From Terrihabitans soli (GTDB taxonomy: Bacteria > Pseudomonadota > Alphaproteobacteria > Rhizobiales > Methylopilaceae): a stretch of 64,000 nt of DNA. The number at the start of each line of letters is the position of its first letter. Within the stretch, counting starts at the first letter, position 1. Positions 61,565 through 64,000 of the stretch are shown piece by piece. Made by a program: the position numbers and the translations under genes. The stretch lies in assembly GCF_014191545.1 (NCBI RefSeq), contig NZ_AP023361.1, forward strand, positions 2,818,501 to 2,882,500. The letters run 5' to 3'. The notes under the pieces were generated by a model. That model was not told where the DNA came from. It worked only from the letters and a program-made list of their open reading frames with translations, and did not search any database.

Positions 61565-62646
61565 CAGACCGCCCCTTCGACGATATGGCCGTCGGCATAG
61601 ACATGGACGCGCTCCGGCACGGGAACGGCGGTAACGCGGCCGACGGGGATCGGTGTTTCTTCGGGAACGACGATATTGAGTTCGACCGCTTCATGCCGCG
61701 CGCGGACGATCCTCATACGCCCGACATCGTCGACGCGGTCGATGCGGATCGGCAGCCCGTCTGTGCCGGGCGATACTGTGAGGTCCTCCGGGCGAACGCC
61801 GATTTCGATCTTCTTGGCCGCCGGCAGGTTCGGATAGGCGCGGCGGAGTTCGATCTTGTCGGCACCGATATAGGCAGTTTTACCGTCAATGCGCGCCGGC
61901 AGAACATTCATGCCGGGCGAGCCGATGAAATAGCCGACGAAGGTGTGCGCCGGACGGCGGAAGAGTTCGACCGGCGGGCCGACCTGCACAACGCCGCCGT
62001 CATACATGACGACAACGGTGTCGGCGAAGGTCATGGCTTCCGTCTGATCGTGCGTCACATAGATCATCGTGCGGCCGACCTTCTGATGCAGCTGTTTGAG
62101 CTGCGCGCGCAGTTCCCATTTCAGCTGCGGGTCGATGACGGTCAGCGGCTCGTCGAACAGGATCGCCGCGGTGTCGGAACGTACGAGACCGCGGCCGAGC
62201 GAGATCTTCTGCTTGGCATCGGCGGTCAGACGGGCCGCGCGGCGATCGAGATCTTTCGTGAGATCGAGCATGTCGGCGATTTCGCGCACGCGTGCATCAA
62301 CAGCGGATGCCGACAGACCGCGATTTTTCAGCGGGAACGCCAGATTGTCGTAGACATTCATCGTGTCGTAGACAACCGGGAACTGGAACACCTGCGCGAT
62401 GTTGCGGCGCTCGGTCGATACGTTCGTCACATCCTTGCCATCGAAAAGAACGCGCCCTTCGCTCGGCGTGACGAGCCCGGAAATAATGTTGAGCAGCGTC
62501 GTCTTTCCGCAGCCGGACGGGCCGAGCAGCGCATAAGCGCCGCCGTCGCGCCAGGTGATGTCGATGGGTTTCAGCGCATAGTCCGACGGTCCGCGCGGAT
62601 TGGCGGAGTAGGAATGGGCGAGTTTTTCGAGCGTAATTGCCGCCAT
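61564..62646 (-). CDS. glpT: glycerol ABC transporter ATPase GlpT (degenerate signature)
   Basis: ABC ATPase of 360 residues with a MalK-like C-terminal regulatory domain. Walker A GPSGCGKTT (about 42-50), Q-loop FQFP, Walker B ILFDEP and the switch His (YVTHDQTEA, about 199) are canonical. The signature that should read LSGGQ-x-QR reads LTADAKQKISLGRG (about 140-153), so this subunit cannot supply a normal signature to its partner. GlpS supplies LSGGQ instead. In the heterodimer, the site built from GlpT Walker motifs and the GlpS signature should be fully functional. It is not the glycerol-3-phosphate permease that carries this symbol in enterics. Confidence 0.93.
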   Translation of the reverse strand: MAAITLEKLAHSYSANPRGPSDYALKPIDITWRDGGAYALLGPSGCGKTTLLNIISGLVTPSEGRVLFDGKDVTNVSTERRNIAQVFQFPVVYDTMNVYDNLAFPLKNRGLSASAVDARVREIADMLDLTKDLDRRAARLTADAKQKISLGRGLVRSDTAAILFDEPLTVIDPQLKWELRAQLKQLHQKVGRTMIYVTHDQTEAMTFADTVVVMYDGGVVQVGPPVELFRRPAHTFVGYFIGSPGMNVLPARIDGKTAYIGADKIELRRAYPNLPAAKKIEIGVRPEDLTVSPGTDGLPIRIDRVDDVGRMRIVRARHEAVELNIVVPEETPIPVGRVTAVPVPERVHVYADGHIVEGAV

Positions 62647-62655
62647 CGCCGCCTC

Positions 62656-63747
62656 CTATGCTGCCGCCGCGCTCGGTTCGGGCGCCGCGACAAGGCGGCC
62701 ATCCGCACCGAAGACGAACATTTTTTCGGGATCGAGATAGATTTCGACCGGCGCGCCGGGCTTCAGCTCGTGCACGCCATGCGTCAGCGCGATCCATTCC
62801 TGATCGGCATGGCGCACATGAATGAAGCTTTCCGAACCGGTGATCTCCACCACGCTGACCGTCGCGTGCACGACGACCGCATCGCCGGCGAGACGCTTGA
62901 GGTGTAGATGATTGGGACGGAAGCCGAGCGTCACCTGTCCATCCGGCAGGCCAGACAGCGGCCCAAGGCATGGCAGAGTCACATTGCCCGGAAGCGAGGC
63001 TATGCCCTTCGATATGTCGGCCGTGACGAAATTCATCGGCGGATCGGAGAAAACTTCCGCTGTGGTGCGATCCACCGGGCGGCGATAGACCTCGACCGTC
63101 GGGCCGAATTGCGTGACGCGCCCGCGGTCGAGCGTTGCCGTGGATCCGCCGAGCTGCAAAGCCTCCGACGGCTCAGTCGTCGCATAGACAAGGACCGCGC
63201 CCGACGCGGCAAAAATCTTCGGCAGCTCTTCGCGCAGTTCTTCACGCAGTTTGTAATCGAGATTTGCCAGCGGCTCATCGAGCAGAACGAGCGGCGCGCG
63301 CTTGACCAGCGCCCGCGCCAAAGCCGTTCTTTGCTGCTGGCCGCCGGACAGAGCGAGCGGCTGGCGAGACAGTAACGGTTCGAGGCGCAGCAGCGCCGCC
63401 GCTTCCTTCACCCGCGCATCAATCTCGGCTTTCGAAAGACCCGCGACGCGCAAAGGCGAGGCGATGTTTTCATAGACCGTCAGCGACGGATAATTGATGA
63501 ACTGCTGATAGACCATCGCGACATTGCGCTTCTGGACGCTGAGGCCGGTAACATCCTTGCCGTCGGCGAAGACACGGCCGGAGGTCGGCGCTTCGAGTCC
63601 GGCCATCAGCCGCATTAAAGTGGTCTTGCCCGACAAAGTCGGGCCAAGGAGGACGTTGAGCGAGCCGGAGGTCAGCTCAAGCGACACGTCCGAGATATGA
63701 GTGCTCGGACCGACTTTTTTCGTGACGTTCTGGAGAGCGAGCGACAT
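62656..63747 (-). CDS. glpS: glycerol ABC transporter ATPase GlpS (switch His missing)
   Basis: ABC ATPase of 363 residues with the same MalK-like layout as GlpT. The signature LSGGQQQR (about 133-140) and Walker B VLLDEP (about 154-159) are canonical. Walker A is altered to GPTLSGKTT (about 35-43), and the switch position that is His in YVTHD is Thr here (YATTEPSEA, about 191). It should therefore help form only one competent ATP site with GlpT. ATG 63747 is used, 7 bases after the glpD stop on the transcript; a longer frame to 63780 would run into glpD. It acts at the inner membrane with GlpP/GlpQ. Confidence 0.93.
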   Translation of the reverse strand: MSLALQNVTKKVGPSTHISDVSLELTSGSLNVLLGPTLSGKTTLMRLMAGLEAPTSGRVFADGKDVTGLSVQKRNVAMVYQQFINYPSLTVYENIASPLRVAGLSKAEIDARVKEAAALLRLEPLLSRQPLALSGGQQQRTALARALVKRAPLVLLDEPLANLDYKLREELREELPKIFAASGAVLVYATTEPSEALQLGGSTATLDRGRVTQFGPTVEVYRRPVDRTTAEVFSDPPMNFVTADISKGIASLPGNVTLPCLGPLSGLPDGQVTLGFRPNHLHLKRLAGDAVVVHATVSVVEITGSESFIHVRHADQEWIALTHGVHELKPGAPVEIYLDPEKMFVFGADGRLVAAPEPSAAAA

Positions 63748-63754
63748 CAGAGCC

Positions 63755-64000
63755 TCATGCCGCCGAGGGAGCGGAGACACGGCCGCTCCGCATCAGGTTA
63801 TCGAGCGCAAGCTTATCTTCGGCGCTGATGCGCAGGCCGATCTTCGATCTGCGCCACAAGACATCCTCCGCCGTCTGCGCCCATTCGTTCTGCATCAGAT
63901 AGGAGACCTCCGCTTCCGTGAGATCGGGGCCGAACACACGGCCGAGATCCTCCATGCGTCCGGCGCCGCCAAGGATGAGATCGGCGCGCGTCCCGTAAGC
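63755..64000 (-). CDS. glpD: glycerol-3-phosphate dehydrogenase GlpD, C-terminal part
   Basis: C-terminal 81 codons of the FAD-dependent, membrane-associated glycerol-3-phosphate dehydrogenase, cut by the right edge of the window. The fragment reads from AYGTRADLIL through LTEAEVSYLMQNEWAQTAEDVLWRRSKIG, a highly characteristic GlpD ending, to a short variable tail. The enzyme oxidises glycerol 3-phosphate to dihydroxyacetone phosphate, passing electrons to quinone. It is upstream of glpS on the same strand and is probably the first structural gene of the operon; a glpR regulator may follow beyond the edge. Confidence 0.95.
   Translation of the reverse strand, partial: AYGTRADLILGGAGRMEDLGRVFGPDLTEAEVSYLMQNEWAQTAEDVLWRRSKIGLRISAEDKLALDNLMRSGRVSAPSAA

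Noticed and set aside
1-64000. CRISPR arrays, rRNA genes and insertion sequences
   Set aside because: I saw no regularly spaced repeats, no rRNA motifs and no transposase or paired terminal repeats; the only mobile DNA is the island at the left end.

Overview
The window is chromosomal DNA of a GC-rich alphaproteobacterium, most likely of the order Hyphomicrobiales (Rhizobiales). The evidence is the mutS-glnD pairing beside an ornithine-lipid acyltransferase (olsB), a rhizobial-type glycerol operon (glpD-S-T-P-Q-U-V-K), a hemP-hmuTUV locus with an HmuQ/HmuD-type heme monooxygenase, and PAS-GGDEF-EAL and GntR/tripartite tricarboxylate transporter genes of the kind common in that order. I cannot name the genus from sequence alone.

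Layout. Positions 1 to about 4100 are the right end of an integrated, less GC-rich element. It carries a catalytic-domain-only tyrosine recombinase, a large serine recombinase with a near-consensus promoter, and small cargo genes. It has split comM (yifB) just before the Walker A motif; the 3' two-thirds of comM follow at 4098-5006. Positions 5.1-18.3 kb hold housekeeping and stress genes: olsB, mutS, glnD, a fasciclin / anti-sigma / ECF-sigma block, a META-like secreted protein, lepA, ppk2 and an L,D-transpeptidase. Positions 18.3-28.1 kb hold a PAS-PAS-GGDEF-EAL protein, a small membrane protein with msrA, mepA, a GT4 glycosyltransferase with a debranching-type glycosidase, a DUF892 ferritin-like protein, topoisomerase IB and tRNA-Ser(GGA).

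Positions 28.2-40.3 kb look like one catabolic locus for an unidentified carboxylic acid: a PrpB-like lyase, a carboxymuconolactone-decarboxylase-family protein, a PrpD-like protein, TctC, a TctA-TctB fusion, two paralogous GntR/FCD regulators, an AbrB-family membrane protein, a ThDP-dependent decarboxylase-like enzyme and an aldehyde dehydrogenase. Positions 40.4-43.7 kb carry a chemoreceptor with a coupled small protein and a PAS-HTH regulator. Positions 43.9-50.4 kb are a heme-uptake locus. Positions 50.5-55.9 kb are a six-gene minus-strand operon joining a PqqD-like protein, a nucleotidyltransferase, three glycosyltransferases and an HPr-kinase-like protein. Positions 56.2-64.0 kb are the glycerol catabolic and uptake operon, running off the right edge inside glpD.

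Main observations. (1) The same two-block promoter, GCATCC-N16-CGTA, precedes the ECF sigma gene, the fasciclin gene and the small membrane protein-msrA pair, which suggests an autoregulated envelope/oxidative-stress regulon. (2) The PqqD/HprK/nucleotidyltransferase/glycosyltransferase operon resembles an HPr-rel-A type system of unknown product and is the best candidate for an uncharacterised system. (3) The two glycerol ABC ATPases have complementary losses: GlpT lacks the LSGGQ signature and GlpS lacks the switch histidine, so their heterodimer should have one intact and one degenerate ATP site. (4) A serine-recombinase island interrupts comM. (5) The 28-40 kb locus outlines a coherent but unassigned degradation route.
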